The notes beneath the pieces were generated by a model. The model saw only the letters and a list, made by a program, of their open reading frames with translations, searched no databases and was not told the origin of the DNA. Source: a bacterium (lineage in GTDB: Bacteria > UBA9089 > CG2-30-40-21). Taken from it: a DNA stretch of 6,610 nucleotides. The stretch spans positions 1 through 6,610 of the forward strand of contig JAHIZN010000286.1 of assembly GCA_018814245.1 (NCBI GenBank), in the 5' to 3' direction. The position numbers and the translations under genes are program-made. Shown in pieces: positions 1 through 6,511 of the stretch; position 1 is the first letter of the stretch; every line of letters starts with the position of its first letter.

Positions 1-42
1 ATAAATATCACATATTGCCTAATGTTTTTGCATGCTGACGGT

Positions 43-141
43 CGATTGCCTTGTCAATTGGAATATCTTTAAGGCAATACAGGCAATCATTGTATGCAAT
101 ATTAGATTGTTGCACGGTCAATTGTTCACCGAGAATTGCTG
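43..141 (+). repeat. Left arm of a 99-bp inverted repeat pair
   Basis: This stretch is the reverse complement of 6512-6610, matching at 97 of 99 positions when aligned base by base. The two differences are G/A at 96 and C/T at 115, both transitions. Inside the arm, ATTGCCTT (45-52) can pair with AAGGCAAT (71-78), and the 7-mer ATTGCCT/AGGCAAT recurs at 45, 72 and 81, with another copy just outside at 14. The octamer GTCAATTG occurs at 53 and 117. At the inner edge this copy carries a tandem duplication of ATTGCTG (135-141 and 142-148); the right arm has one unit. It lies 70 bp upstream of rseP, so it may touch that gene's promoter. No coding potential is visible. Its family is unknown. Confidence 0.9.
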
Positions 142-211
142 ATTGCTGCATATCCCCCTTCTTACACTTTTAATGTTATAGCCTGAACGATTACAAAAAA
201 GGATGTGAATC

Positions 212-1561
212 ATGGATATTAGTAATATTCTCTTGTATGTAGTTGCACCGTTAGTTGCCTTTAGTGTGGTCATTTTCATACATGAACTGGGACATTTTTT
301 GGCTGCTAAAAAGGTAGGGGTAAGGGTAGACAAGTTTTCTATAGGCTTTGGGCCTGAGTTGATTGGGTTTACCAAGGGCGAGACAAGGTATTGCATCTCT
401 GCTCTGCCTGTATTGGGAGGGTATGTTCAGATGGCTGGCGATACACCGGATAAATTAACAGGTGAGTCATGGGAATTTTATTCAGCCTCTAAAAAGAACA
501 GGGCATTTATTATCATTGCCGGCCCATTTGCCAACTTTATATCGGCTATTTTTATTTATGCCATAGGGCTGATGCTTGGTGTTGGTATTCCCACGCTACC
601 CTCAGATATTGGAAAAATATCTGAGAAAAGCATTGCCTATGAGACAGGTATAAGGTTTAAGGATAAAATTATTCAGATTGATTCTAAGCCTGTAAAAACA
701 TGGGATGATGTTCAGGGGGTTTTGCTTAAGAAAAAACCAAAAGAGGTTATGAAACTAACTGTTCTTCGGGATGGAGGCAAGGAATTCGAGTTTAAGCTGC
801 AGGTTCCTTCAAAACAACCTATTGACATCTCTACGCTTGGAATTAAGCCATATATCAGCACCAAGATTGCAGATCTGGTCAAAGGCTTTCCTGCAGAAAA
901 GGCAGGATTAAAAGCAGGCGACAGTATTGTCTCTATAGATGGCAAACGAGTTGATGAGTGGGAAGAGGTAACAACGGTTGTGTATGAAAGCATAAAAAAG
1001 CCTTTGATGTTTTCCATTCTTCGACAGAATAAAGAGATGCAGATTAAAATAATCCCTGTAGAAGGGAAAATAGCCCAAGGCAAAAAAATTGTTCAGATAG
1101 GACAGATTGGGATAAAACCGGTTGTGGGCAAGATACAGATTAAAAGATTGAGACCAGTAGAGGCATTAACCGATGGATTCTTAAGAACAGTTATTGGTAC
1201 GCCTCAATATATTATGCTGGTTATTCAGGGCTTTGTTGATAAATGTATCTCTGTCAATGATCTTTCTGGTCCTGTAGGGATATTTCATATGGCTGGGGAG
1301 CAAAGCAAATCAGGTCTGGGCAGCTTATTGCTTTTTATTGGGTTTCTAAGTGTCAACCTGTGGTTTTTTAATCTGCTTCCGCTTCCTGTACTTGATGGAG
1401 GGCATCTGGTTCTTCTTTGCATTGAAAAACTTACTAATAAAAAGATTGCATGGAAGGTTCAAGAGGTAGCAAATGTTATTGGGATAACCCTTCTCATAGC
1501 CCTTCTACTGATGGTAACCTACCATGATATTCTGAGGTGTCTTGGGTTATCGTTGGGATAG
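212..1561 (+). CDS. rseP: RseP-family site-2 zinc metalloprotease
   Basis: This gene encodes an inner-membrane intramembrane protease of 449 residues, close to the 450 of E. coli RseP. The family cleaves membrane-embedded substrates such as anti-sigma factors after a first periplasmic cut, and remnant signal peptides. The zinc site is visible: HELGH at residues 24-28 in the first membrane segment, and the third ligand Asp395 in NLLPLPVLDGGH (387-398). Other family marks are GFGP (45-48), the GGYVQMAGD loop (69-77) and AGPFAN (103-108). Two tandem PDZ domains lie at about 130-200 and 215-285, followed by a membrane-associated stretch and C-terminal membrane segments at about 370-390 and 422-440. 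The ATG is supported by AAAGGA ending 8 nt upstream. I see no convincing sigma-70 promoter; the best trace is an extended -10-like TG-T-TATAGC at 174-182 with no -35. The usual neighbours dxr (upstream) and proS (downstream) are not in the window. The substrate is unknown. Confidence 0.96.
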   Translation: MDISNILLYVVAPLVAFSVVIFIHELGHFLAAKKVGVRVDKFSIGFGPELIGFTKGETRYCISALPVLGGYVQMAGDTPDKLTGESWEFYSASKKNRAFIIIAGPFANFISAIFIYAIGLMLGVGIPTLPSDIGKISEKSIAYETGIRFKDKIIQIDSKPVKTWDDVQGVLLKKKPKEVMKLTVLRDGGKEFEFKLQVPSKQPIDISTLGIKPYISTKIADLVKGFPAEKAGLKAGDSIVSIDGKRVDEWEEVTTVVYESIKKPLMFSILRQNKEMQIKIIPVEGKIAQGKKIVQIGQIGIKPVVGKIQIKRLRPVEALTDGFLRTVIGTPQYIMLVIQGFVDKCISVNDLSGPVGIFHMAGEQSKSGLGSLLLFIGFLSVNLWFFNLLPLPVLDGGHLVLLCIEKLTNKKIAWKVQEVANVIGITLLIALLLMVTYHDILRCLGLSLG

Positions 1562-1569
1562 TTCGGAAG

Positions 1570-1649
1570 GAGAAGAATTAACCACAAAGGCACGAAGGGA
1601 GAAAGAATCCTGGTGTTTCTTAGTGTCTTGGTGATGAAAGAGAAGAATT
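1570..1649. repeat. Short hairpin-forming repeat between rseP and rmuC
   Basis: Positions 1583-1597 can pair with 1619-1633 over 15 positions: 12 Watson-Crick pairs, one G-U and two mismatches, around a 21-nt loop. The block is bracketed by the perfect 10-bp direct repeat GAGAAGAATT at 1570-1579 and 1640-1649, which looks like a target-site duplication but could be chance. Its left part, AACCACAAAGG (1580-1590), is identical to the core of the arms of the MITE-like elements at 3401-3536 and 6250-6389, and GAGAAAGAA at 1600-1608 also occurs in those arms. In RNA it would fold 20-70 nt after the rseP stop and could attenuate or stabilise the message. There is no U-run, so it is not a classic intrinsic terminator. 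Confidence 0.6.
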
Positions 1650-1688
1650 CCTGCCTTAACTTAGAATTGCTGTGAGGCAGGCTTTGCC

Positions 1689-1693
1689 GGGAG
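1689..1693 (+). promoter_or_regulatory. Shine-Dalgarno site that sets the rmuC start
   Basis: GGGAG lies 5 nt upstream of the ATG at 1699. The in-frame GTG at 1672, which would add nine residues (MRQALPGVI), has no purine-rich site before it. The ATG also places the hydrophobic membrane anchor directly at the N-terminus, as expected for RmuC. Confidence 0.6.
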
Positions 1694-1698
1694 TGATT

Positions 1699-3144
1699 AT
1701 GGTTTCGATTTTATCGCTTTGCCTTGTTGTTTTAGCTGTTGTAATCATTGAATGGCTTTATCACAAGCAATCCTTGAACGAAAAATCTATTGAACACAAC
1801 CGATTAGTAAATGAACTGAAAGAAAATGCTGAAAAAGCTATGATAAATCTTAAGGCTGGTCATGAAAGTTTGCTCAGGATGAAGCAGGAAGAAACAGACA
1901 AGGCTGCTGTCGAACTAAAATCAACCATAGAAAAACTGAATCAGGACATCAAAGCTAATTCCGCCTCTGCTGAAAGCTATCGATTAGATGCTACCAAACA
2001 AATCACTGATTTAACTCAAAAAAATGCTGAAATAGAAACCCGACTGGTCGAGCAAGTCCAGAAATATCAGGAGCAGATTGAGCTTTTGAATCAGGCAAAA
2101 GAACAGATGAAGCAGGAATTTGAGAATCTGGCACAGAAAATCTTTGAAGAAAAGGGCAAAACCTTTGCCGAACAAAACAAAACCAATCTTGACCTGATTC
2201 TAAATCCATTCCGTCAGCAAATCACTGATTTTAAGCAAAAAGTAGAGGAAGTCTATACCAATGAAGGTAAGGATCGCAGCTCACTCTCTGAGCAGGTCAA
2301 GCAACTTATTCAGCTTAACAACGCCTTGAGCCAGGATGCGCAAAACCTTACTCTCGCTCTTAAGGGCGACCGTAAGGCTCAAGGCAATTGGGGCGAAATT
2401 ATCCTTGACGATGTTCTGGAAAAGGCTGGCTTGTGCGCTGGTCAGCATTACGATCGACAGGGCAGCGTTAAGAGCGAAGACGGGCAGTCGCATGTTATTC
2501 CGGATGTGGTCATTCATCTGCCGGGTGACCGTCATCTTGTGGTAGACTCCAAGATGACTCTGCCGGACTACCGAGCTTTTGCCTCTGCAGAGAGCGAGGA
2601 TGAGCGTGCCGCCGCACTCAAACGCCACCAGACTTCGATTCGTAGCCACATCAAGGTTCTGTCCGAGAAAAATTACCAGTCACTTTATGGCCTCAAATCG
2701 CTGGACTTCGTGGTCATGTTCATTCCATTAGAACCGGCATTTATGCTCGCTGTGACTAATGACCGCGAGCTGTTTCAGCAGGCATGGGATAAGAATGTCC
2801 TCCTCGTCAGCCCCAGCACCTTGTTGTTTGTTGTTCGTACCGTCGCTTATCTCTGGCGACAAGAAGACTTAAGCCGCAATGCAAAGGAGATCTCAAGCCG
2901 CGGTGCCGAGCTTTACGACAAGCTCGTGGGCTTTGTTGCAGATCTGCAAAAGGTGGGCGGGCACATCCAACAGGCACAGGACAGCTACAACGAGGCTCGC
3001 AAGAAATTCAGCGAAGGCAAGGGTAATGTTATTATTCAGGCAGAAAAACTTAAGTTGTTGGGTGTGAAGCCAAGCAAATCTTTGCCCTCGCAATGGGTCG
3101 GGGCTGCAATGGAGGAATCACAAGCAGTAAGCAGCAAGCAATGA
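1699..3144 (+). CDS. rmuC: RmuC-family DNA recombination protein
   Basis: The product is 481 residues from the ATG at 1699 (490 from the GTG at 1672); E. coli RmuC is 475. Residues 2-22 form one membrane anchor (VSILSLCLVVLAVVIIEWLY). Residues of about 25-190 are a long charged coiled coil, followed by the conserved RmuC domain. Recognisable motifs are GNWGE (229-233), IPDVVIH with VDSK (about 267-285), which resembles a PD-(D/E)XK nuclease core, SLDFVVMFIPLEPAF (about 334-348) and SPSTLLFVVRTVAYLW (about 371-386). RmuC limits recombination between short inverted repeats in E. coli; nuclease activity is inferred from the fold, and its mechanism is poorly known. By hand count, GC is about 36% over 1741-2040, 40% over 2041-2280 and 53% over 2281-3000. 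The step falls near the coiled-coil/domain boundary, so transfer or mosaicism is possible. The last residues (EESQAVSSKQ) are low in complexity. It follows rseP by 137 bp, and co-transcription is possible but unproven. Confidence 0.93.
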   Translation: MVSILSLCLVVLAVVIIEWLYHKQSLNEKSIEHNRLVNELKENAEKAMINLKAGHESLLRMKQEETDKAAVELKSTIEKLNQDIKANSASAESYRLDATKQITDLTQKNAEIETRLVEQVQKYQEQIELLNQAKEQMKQEFENLAQKIFEEKGKTFAEQNKTNLDLILNPFRQQITDFKQKVEEVYTNEGKDRSSLSEQVKQLIQLNNALSQDAQNLTLALKGDRKAQGNWGEIILDDVLEKAGLCAGQHYDRQGSVKSEDGQSHVIPDVVIHLPGDRHLVVDSKMTLPDYRAFASAESEDERAAALKRHQTSIRSHIKVLSEKNYQSLYGLKSLDFVVMFIPLEPAFMLAVTNDRELFQQAWDKNVLLVSPSTLLFVVRTVAYLWRQEDLSRNAKEISSRGAELYDKLVGFVADLQKVGGHIQQAQDSYNEARKKFSEGKGNVIIQAEKLKLLGVKPSKSLPSQWVGAAMEESQAVSSKQ

Positions 3145-3166
3145 GGAAATAAATACGATTGATGTG

Positions 3167-3275
3167 TAGTGCTGCGTCATCATTCATTCACAGGGGCAGG
3201 AATGACAATATTCCAGCGATGCTCGGAGGAAATTGAAGTTATTATATCCTAACATTTAATGATGACGCAGCAGTA
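3167..3275. repeat. MITE-like element with 15-bp inverted ends and TA flanks
   Basis: The arms 3170-3184 and 3258-3272 are perfect 15-bp inverted repeats containing GCTGCGTCATCATT. One further unmatched base lies on each side, and then a TA dinucleotide at both borders (3167-3168 and 3274-3275). A TA duplication is typical of Tc1/mariner-type (IS630-like) insertions, so a short non-autonomous element is plausible. The interior of about 73 bp holds a small hairpin (GGAAT at 3199 with ATTCC at 3210) and no coding sequence. It begins 22 nt after the rmuC stop, so its fold may also mark the end of the rmuC transcript. Only this copy is in the window, so mobility is inference. Confidence 0.55.
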
Positions 3276-3400
3276 GCTTCAAAAGTCAGGTAAAACTCAG
3301 TTGAGGACAATACCCCAAGTCAGCTGTGAAGAATATTCTCGCAGATTTCAACCTGTACGGTTGTTGCATTAAGCCGCAGAAGCATAACAATAGTACGCAA

Positions 3401-3536
3401 ATACAGAGAAAGAACCACAAAGGGTGTAAATCATAAGAGACTCTGGCCATTGTCAGGCTTTTCTCATTTGCAATTACTCTTGTTATCGCTCGCAATTATT
3501 TTCCCTAAGTTTACACCCTTTGTGGTTCTTTCTCTG
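3401..3536. repeat. MITE-like inverted-repeat element, copy A
   Basis: The ends 3404-3430 and 3510-3536 are perfect 27-bp inverted repeats, beginning CAGAGAAAGAACCACAAAGG, around 79 bp of AT-rich interior. A homologous copy in the same orientation lies at 6250-6389: the first 31 bp of the two (3401-3431 and 6250-6280) are identical, and the interiors share CTTGTTATCG and CGCAATTATTTTCCCTAAG. No open frame of note and no clear target duplication are seen. It lies about 220 bp beyond the 3' end of the ligase-like gene. It may be a non-autonomous mobile element, or a structural repeat that folds in RNA. Confidence 0.85.
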
Positions 3537-3692
3537 CCAGAGGTGCTACCTCTTCTCGTTGCAATAGCTACTGACCAACAAGGCTTGATGCAATTATCCA
3601 CAACCGCACAGGTGGGCAGATTTTGCAAATTATCGCAGATTAAAAAGAATTGCGAACAAATTCAACAATTAATGCATGGTGAAATTACAGAG

Positions 3693-3728
3693 GCATATAG
3701 AGATGCAAAAACTTGCATCTCTATATGC
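3693..3728 (-). terminator. 16-bp perfect hairpin after the ligase-like gene
   Basis: The arms 3693-3708 and 3713-3728 (GCATATAGAGATGCAA and its complement) pair without a mismatch around a 4-nt loop. The hairpin starts 29 nt past the TAG of the minus-strand gene ending at 3758, the expected place for its transcript end. Downstream on that strand the sequence is CTCTGTAATTTC rather than a solid U-run, and the plus strand also lacks one. It may therefore act as a weak or factor-assisted terminator, or as a 3'-end stabiliser, possibly for both convergent transcripts. Confidence 0.6.
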
Positions 3729-3757
3729 AGTGCCTTTCAGATGATGGAATCAACCCT

Positions 3758-6109
3758 CTACATTGCCATGGATCCCAATATCCCTCGAACATATGTATTC
3801 CCTGGATCATGGCTCAACACATACTCAAACTCTTTCCGAGCCTCTTTTATCTTCCCGCCCCTGAGCAAGGCTGCCCCAAGGTCAATATGCACACTAACAT
3901 TGTTTGGTTCTGCCTCGATTATTCGATTAAAACACATTGCAGATGAGGCATATGCCCCTTGTGAAAAATATATCTCTCCCAACCGATGCCATGCCCTGGA
4001 AAGTTTGGGATCTATACTAACAGCCTTCTGCTGCCACTGGATAGACTTATCCATCTGCCCCATCTTAAAATATATATCACCAATTGTGCTCATACATTGA
4101 ACATCATCCGGGATTATCCTCAAAACCTCTTCATACTCTTTGATAGCATTCTGATATTGATTAAGCTTGGAATATAGTGCTGCCATATTATTGTGCGGCT
4201 CAGCAAAAACAATATTGTGCTTCAATGCTGTCTTATAGGATGAAAACGCCTTTTGTTTATCCTGCTCTCTTCCATCCACATCATAGGACAGGGCATAAAT
4301 TGCACCCATGATATTATAAAAATAGCCGTCAGTTGGATTTAAGACAAAGGCATCCATTGTTCGGTTAAATGCCTTTTGTACCCACTCCCTTTTTTTATCT
4401 TGATCTTCCATAGGGATAGAGGCTGCCTTTTTGTAATAGGTAAATGTAAGCTCTCCATAATAGTGCCGTTCCCATGGATTGAATTTTACTGCCTGTTCAT
4501 ACGACTCCAATGCTTTATCTAAGTTGTTCTCATTAATAGCCCTTTCCCCCTCTCGAAAGTATATATCTGCCTTATACGGAAAATGGGCTAAATAGAAAAG
4601 AAATATCCCCATGCCAATAATCAGGATACTTAATCCATACCTAATGGGAGAGATTTTTATTCCCCTTTTCTTTGATTCCTGCGGCAAGGTAATATATCCT
4701 GCCTGTACCATGCCCATTCCCATTAATACCCAAAAGAGGATGGTAAACGAACAAACAGCAAAGGCAAAAAAGCTCTGTGCATGATACGCCAGAACAGCGG
4801 AGCAAATGCCCAGCAGAACCAATCGGTCGTTTGAATTCTTTATCCCCTGATATGATTTCCAGCAGAAAAAGAAAAAGGCAAAGAATAACCAGAGATAGAT
4901 ACCCAATCCCACAAACCCACGCATAACACCTATATCAAAGAATTCATTGTGTGAACGGTCATAGTCAACATTATGCCCCTCTAAGCTTTCCATGAGCAGT
5001 GTCTTGTACCCTGTATAAACAAACTTCAGGGAATCCAGCCCAATCCCAAATACAGGATAATCCCTCATAATATGAGCCGACCTTTCCCATATCTTGAGCC
5101 GATTCCCTGCTCCACCAGTAATCTCAGCCTTTTTTTCACCGGTTGCGGTCTCTTTTATCTCAACCGTTGAGGAGATTCTCTCAAAAATAGAATGGGGACC
5201 AACAGAGGCAGACAATATAAGCAAACCAAAAACTACACCTATTACACATAGTCGCACCCTGTTTTCAAATAGCATCTTTTTCCCAGCCACGATACCAAAC
5301 AAAATCATAGCCATGAATAAACCTACCCATGGCCCACGACTCATAGCGTATATCTCACCAGCAAATGACAGGCACAGGATAATTCCATACAACCATACTG
5401 TCCAATTTCCCTTTGTGGCGACAGTAGTCTCAATTTTTTTAGGTGTTGTGATAACTGGCTTTGCAGCATGAGTCGTTGTAGTCTTTTTTTTCTTGCCGGG
5501 CAAAATACTTTCTTGCCTTTGCCTGCTAAGAAAAAAGCCAAAGGCTAAGGGGATGGTCATGCAGAGATAGGCACCAAAGAAGATGGGATTACCAAAGAAA
5601 GAAACAGCCCTTTCTGATACATTTGATGCCCAATTTGTTGGGTCAATACCAAGTCTTTGGGCAATGCCATAGATAGAGGAAAAAATTGCTACTGCAAAGA
5701 AACAATAGCATGTCTTCCTGAATAATCTTTTTTGATGAAAAAAGTTAGTTGCTACAAAGAAGAGGAGGATATAGGATATTGTTGTTGTTAGTCCCTCATG
5801 CCGCTTGTATGCCCCAACCAGACTTGTATAGGGATACACGGAGAATATCGTAGAGAGAATGCTTGTCCAAAAGAAGGCAAGTACCGGAAGATCCAGCCTG
5901 CTCCGCACAAATGAATGACCAATAAGGGCAGCTTTTACCAGCCATGCAGTCAGGATGATTATGGAAAAAAACCGCATGACCGTTATCTTGGTAGTATCAA
6001 AGACACCGCTTGCCTGCGGGTCAAAGTATAAGGGAACTACCAAAAGAAGCCCTAAAAAGCCATATTCGATAATGGTGTGACAATATTTTTCTATTTTTTG
6101 CTCATTCAT
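3758..6109 (-). CDS. O-antigen ligase/polymerase-like membrane protein with C-terminal TPRs
   Basis: The 783-residue product joins a polytopic membrane half to a tetratricopeptide half. About 13 hydrophobic segments lie within residues 14-510. Features typical of the O-antigen ligase/Wzy_C family are FFGNPIFFGAYL (171-182), SRGPWVG (257-263), and a large loop (about 303-395) with GAGNRLKIW (333-341), YPVFGIGLDS (351-360) and RSHNEF (385-390). His387 and Arg336 are the likely functional residues, by analogy with WaaL. Such enzymes transfer or polymerise lipid-linked glycans on the periplasmic side of the inner membrane; some transfer glycans to proteins. From 511 to 771 there are about six TPR-like units, clearest at 636-771, with helices such as AIKEYEEVLRIIPDD, probably a protein-binding platform. 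A Lys/Thr-rich segment (about 203-233) is an unusual insert between membrane segments. The ATG has GGA 7 nt upstream, and the next Met is residue 45, inside a membrane segment. No glycan genes lie nearby, so ligase, polymerase and oligosaccharyltransferase cannot be separated. Confidence 0.88.
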   Translation of the reverse strand: MNEQKIEKYCHTIIEYGFLGLLLVVPLYFDPQASGVFDTTKITVMRFFSIIILTAWLVKAALIGHSFVRSRLDLPVLAFFWTSILSTIFSVYPYTSLVGAYKRHEGLTTTISYILLFFVATNFFHQKRLFRKTCYCFFAVAIFSSIYGIAQRLGIDPTNWASNVSERAVSFFGNPIFFGAYLCMTIPLAFGFFLSRQRQESILPGKKKKTTTTHAAKPVITTPKKIETTVATKGNWTVWLYGIILCLSFAGEIYAMSRGPWVGLFMAMILFGIVAGKKMLFENRVRLCVIGVVFGLLILSASVGPHSIFERISSTVEIKETATGEKKAEITGGAGNRLKIWERSAHIMRDYPVFGIGLDSLKFVYTGYKTLLMESLEGHNVDYDRSHNEFFDIGVMRGFVGLGIYLWLFFAFFFFCWKSYQGIKNSNDRLVLLGICSAVLAYHAQSFFAFAVCSFTILFWVLMGMGMVQAGYITLPQESKKRGIKISPIRYGLSILIIGMGIFLFYLAHFPYKADIYFREGERAINENNLDKALESYEQAVKFNPWERHYYGELTFTYYKKAASIPMEDQDKKREWVQKAFNRTMDAFVLNPTDGYFYNIMGAIYALSYDVDGREQDKQKAFSSYKTALKHNIVFAEPHNNMAALYSKLNQYQNAIKEYEEVLRIIPDDVQCMSTIGDIYFKMGQMDKSIQWQQKAVSIDPKLSRAWHRLGEIYFSQGAYASSAMCFNRIIEAEPNNVSVHIDLGAALLRGGKIKEARKEFEYVLSHDPGNTYVRGILGSMAM

Positions 6110-6134
6110 TTAATTATCCAAGCTTGAATGATTC

Positions 6135-6162
6135 TCGCAAAGATCGCAAAGGATTCGCAAAG
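6135..6162. repeat. Three TCGCAAAG direct repeats upstream of the ligase-like gene
   Basis: TCGCAAAG occurs at 6135-6142, 6144-6151 and 6155-6162, spaced 9 and 11 bp from start to start. The array ends 26 bp before the start codon of the minus-strand gene, so on that strand CTTTGCGA sits in the leader or promoter zone. It may be an iterated binding site or the remains of a dispersed CGCAAAG-type intergenic repeat. I could not place a convincing promoter in 6110-6250. Confidence 0.55.
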
Positions 6163-6249
6163 AATGCAGAGAAAGCAACTGCTCAATATCCTGTGGCAAT
6201 TCGCAGGAGGTTGAAAGCAACAGTAACTATTCAGGCAGCAAGAATACAG

Positions 6250-6389
6250 ATACAGAGAAAGAACCACAAAGGGTGTAAATTCTAAGAAATAAACCATTAT
6301 CAAGCTCTTCTCATTTGTGGTTACCTTGTTATCGTTATTGTTCGCAATTATTTTCCCTAAGGAGTTACACCCTTTGTGGTTCTTTCTCT
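6250..6389. repeat. MITE-like inverted-repeat element, copy B
   Basis: The arms 6254-6278 and 6365-6389 are perfect 25-bp inverted repeats with the same arm sequence and orientation as copy A at 3401-3536. The interior (86 bp) aligns along its length with that of A, with several substitutions and small insertions; the right inner part, CGCAATTATTTTCCCTAAGG, is best conserved. The arms extend imperfectly inward. It lies about 140 bp upstream of the ligase-like gene, so the two copies are direct repeats bracketing that gene. The minus-strand frame 6106-6303 that crosses it is not credible as a gene. Confidence 0.85.
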
Positions 6390-6453
6390 TGTAATCGTTT
6401 ATCTATTGTTAATTGTGGCTTGCAAAATCCACAGGTTATTGAGTAATTTCCAG

Positions 6454-6495
6454 AGAAAGGGGAAAAGATGAAATTTCCATCATTTCCCCCTTCTT
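6454..6495. terminator. Imperfect hairpin near the right repeat arm
   Basis: GGGGAAA (6459-6465) pairs with TTTCCCC (6483-6489). After one A-A mismatch, GATG (6467-6470) pairs with CATC (6478-6481) around a 7-nt loop. Flanking bases extend the stem with a bulge (AGAAA with TTCTT). On the plus strand it is followed by pyrimidine-rich TTCTTTATCC; on the minus strand by CTTTCTCTGG. It could stop transcripts entering from the right across the repeat arm, or be part of a repeat. No gene that it would terminate is in the window. Confidence 0.35.
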
Positions 6496-6511
6496 TATCC
6501 TTATCTTTGTG

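Larger units (their letters stand above)
3145..3757. other. Gene-free region between convergent genes, rich in repeats
   Basis: No credible gene lies in these 613 bp between the stops of rmuC and the ligase-like gene. The long plus-strand frame from 3450 runs through a repeat, the hairpin and the antisense of the ligase gene, and has no recognisable protein features. Structured parts are the elements at 3167-3275, 3401-3536 and 3693-3728, listed separately. A small 6-bp stem with a 3-nt loop (AGAGGT-GCT-ACCTCT) sits at 3539-3553, just outside the second element. I see nothing definable in 3276-3400 or 3554-3692. Confidence 0.7.

Noticed and set aside
153..163. TCCCCCTTCTT beside the left arm, also at 6485-6495 near the right arm
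   Set aside because: The two copies are direct while the arms are inverted, and the sequence is simple polypyrimidine; most likely chance.
174..182. Extended -10-like TG-T-TATAGC upstream of rseP
   Set aside because: No -35 element at suitable spacing (the region is TCCCCC), so a promoter cannot be called.
118..396. Minus-strand frame across the left arm and the start of rseP
   Set aside because: Antisense to strongly conserved rseP coding sequence (HELGH region), with no supporting features.
2281..2649. Antisense and alternate-frame open frames within rmuC
   Set aside because: They exist because the GC-richer rmuC domain has few stops in other frames; the RmuC frame carries all conserved motifs.
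3450..4100. Plus-strand open frame of 216 codons
   Set aside because: It runs through MITE-like copy A, a hairpin and the antisense of the ligase-TPR gene; the product has no recognisable features and there is no ribosome site.
6135..6162. CRISPR array or replication-origin iterons
   Set aside because: Only three 8-bp units with 1-3-bp spacers, no spacer/repeat structure and no replication or cas gene.
6106..6303. Minus-strand frame of 65 codons overlapping the ligase-like start by ATGA
   Set aside because: Its first part is encoded by MITE-like copy B and the rest is Cys/Ser-rich without protein character; the overlap looks accidental.
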